Shown one piece after another: positions 63,186-64,000 of a stretch of DNA of 64,000 nt (its first letter is position 1; the number at the start of each line of letters is the position of its first letter). The stretch is from Allacma fusca (taxonomy: Eukaryota > Arthropoda > Collembola > Symphypleona > Sminthuridae): assembly GCA_947179485.1 (NCBI GenBank), contig OX359250.1, positions 39,152,783-39,216,782 of the forward strand, in the 5' to 3' direction. The notes under the pieces were generated by a model. That model searched no databases. It saw only the letters and a list, made by a program, of their open reading frames with translations, and was not told the origin of the DNA. A program made the translations under genes and the position numbers.

Positions 63186-64000
63186 TGAGACGCAATTCCC
63201 ATTAGCAAGATGGATAAAAAATTACTCCGTGGTTGAATTTTTGCTTGAAAAATCTGTGGCATTAGTTCCTAAATGCTGGTTGTTTGACAATAATTTCTGA
63301 AGTGAATTGGCCACCCTATAAGTCTTTTAAACTGAAACAATCAGTAAAAGACCTCAATCCTGCGAATCCATCAACGTGGAAGACATTTTCAATCCGCTTG
63401 TTACGATCTTTAGGTAAGTCCAGTTTCGAATTAGCATTTGTTGAATGGATTGATTAAGAAACATGATTTGCAAATTGGTTATAAAATCAGATTATCTAAT
63501 TTTTAATGTGATTGACTTCAATTCTGCTGGTTCCAGACGATTATAATAAAGGACTTGAGCTAGCACGACAGGCCGAAGTAACGTCAAATCTAGAATCTGA
63601 AAGTGATTACGAATCTCCTCCTCGACCTCAGTCAAGAATTCAGAGATTGCGTTCAACAACGCAAAGATAATCTAACACAGATTATATTCGTACTGTTGAA
63701 GCCAGACAAACTCAAGAGCAATATTCGGAACTGCTTGTTGTAGAGCATGAGTTTCGAGTGCCAAGTTACACTCTGATTTCAAATTCGGAAACTTTAGCAT
63801 CAACGGTACCAGCACCAGTTAATGAAGTATCGGTACAACTGCTCACCCAACAGAACGATTCTACGGCGGATAATGTCCACTCATTGAGGGGTACGTCTAA
63901 TGATGGTCAAGATTATCAAAATGTAGTTCTGGAAACTGAACAGACTTCTCCTGAAAATTCTACCTACAATGATTTACGGCATGAAATAACAGGTACACAC
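63186..64000 (+). pseudogene. N-terminal part of a DUF4806-type gene, with lesions
   Basis: Exon 1 (about 63186-63413) encodes ARWIKNYSVVEFLLEKSVAL and ALVPKCWLFD; after a frameshift near 63297 it continues with NWPPYKSFKL and PSTWKTFSIRLLRS. The donor GTAAGT follows. Exon 2 (63537 to the window end) gives DDYNKGLELARQAEVTSN, then acidic and basic low complexity. This VEF...VP-x-W...WPP...W...A-R-K pattern is the N-terminus of arthropod proteins that carry DUF4806 near the C-terminus, often multi-copy. One in-frame TAA at 63668-63670 is followed by over 300 nt of open frame. The C-terminal domain is outside the window. Confidence 0.55.

Overview
The window is eukaryotic nuclear DNA, most likely from an arthropod (probably an insect). 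The evidence is AT-rich DNA, genes split by short GT-AG introns, recognisable animal genes (a BBIP1 homologue, a DGCR2/IDD-type receptor, a COP1-derived fragment, GPR158-type ectodomain modules) and a typical arthropod load of mobile DNA: Helitron, BEL/Pao, many hAT and Harbinger-like MITEs, and a Polinton/Maverick. I saw no bacterial-type operons, rRNA, tRNA genes or CRISPR arrays.

Layout. 0-9.1 kb: a clipped hAT-like copy, a decayed COP1 fragment lying between two direct repeats, AG-rich minisatellites, and a broken Helitron (Rep plus Pif1-type helicase) that carries a LINE fragment, a hAT MITE and a third insertion. 9.4-11.4 kb: three short inverted-repeat elements. 12.2-16.3 kb: a six-exon secreted/GPI-type protein with two GPR158-like modules, tail to tail with BBIP1. 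16.3-21.9 kb: intergenic with two TIR elements. 21.9-23.7 kb: the last exons of a DGCR2/IDD-like membrane protein. 25.0-25.2 kb: a hAT MITE followed by a Helitron terminus. 27.2-36.7 kb: a minus-strand cluster of Cys-rich and Asn/Gln-rich genes, two of them with a clear two-exon structure. Between them, at 32.9-35.1 kb, is a three-level nest of transposons.

37.5-38.4 kb is a complete hAT-like non-autonomous element. 38.5-45.6 kb is a BEL/Pao provirus with almost identical LTRs, a 5-bp target duplication, several frameshifts and a hAT MITE in gag. 46.4-46.9 kb is another hAT MITE. 47.2-58.3 kb is an endogenous Polinton/Maverick (adintovirus-like) element. It has penton-like, small basic, major capsid and protease genes, two short genes on the other strand, an integrase, two unknowns, a packaging ATPase and a 5'-truncated protein-primed DNA polymerase B. 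Nearly all are broken, one by a tRNA-derived SINE. 58.4-64 kb holds an acidic multi-exon gene with only phase-1 introns, an unrecognised two-exon gene split by a 1.3-kb hAT element, and the start of a DUF4806-type gene with lesions.

The points I rate highest are: the Cys-rich gene cluster, with repeats like those of Drosophila Mst(3)CGP sperm-tail proteins (a resemblance only); the tandem GPR158-like ectodomain protein without a 7TM domain; the transposon nest with an empty-site paralogue in the same window; and the endogenous Polinton. Exon joins come from splice-site reading and phase matching by eye. Domain names come from remembered family patterns. No search was run.
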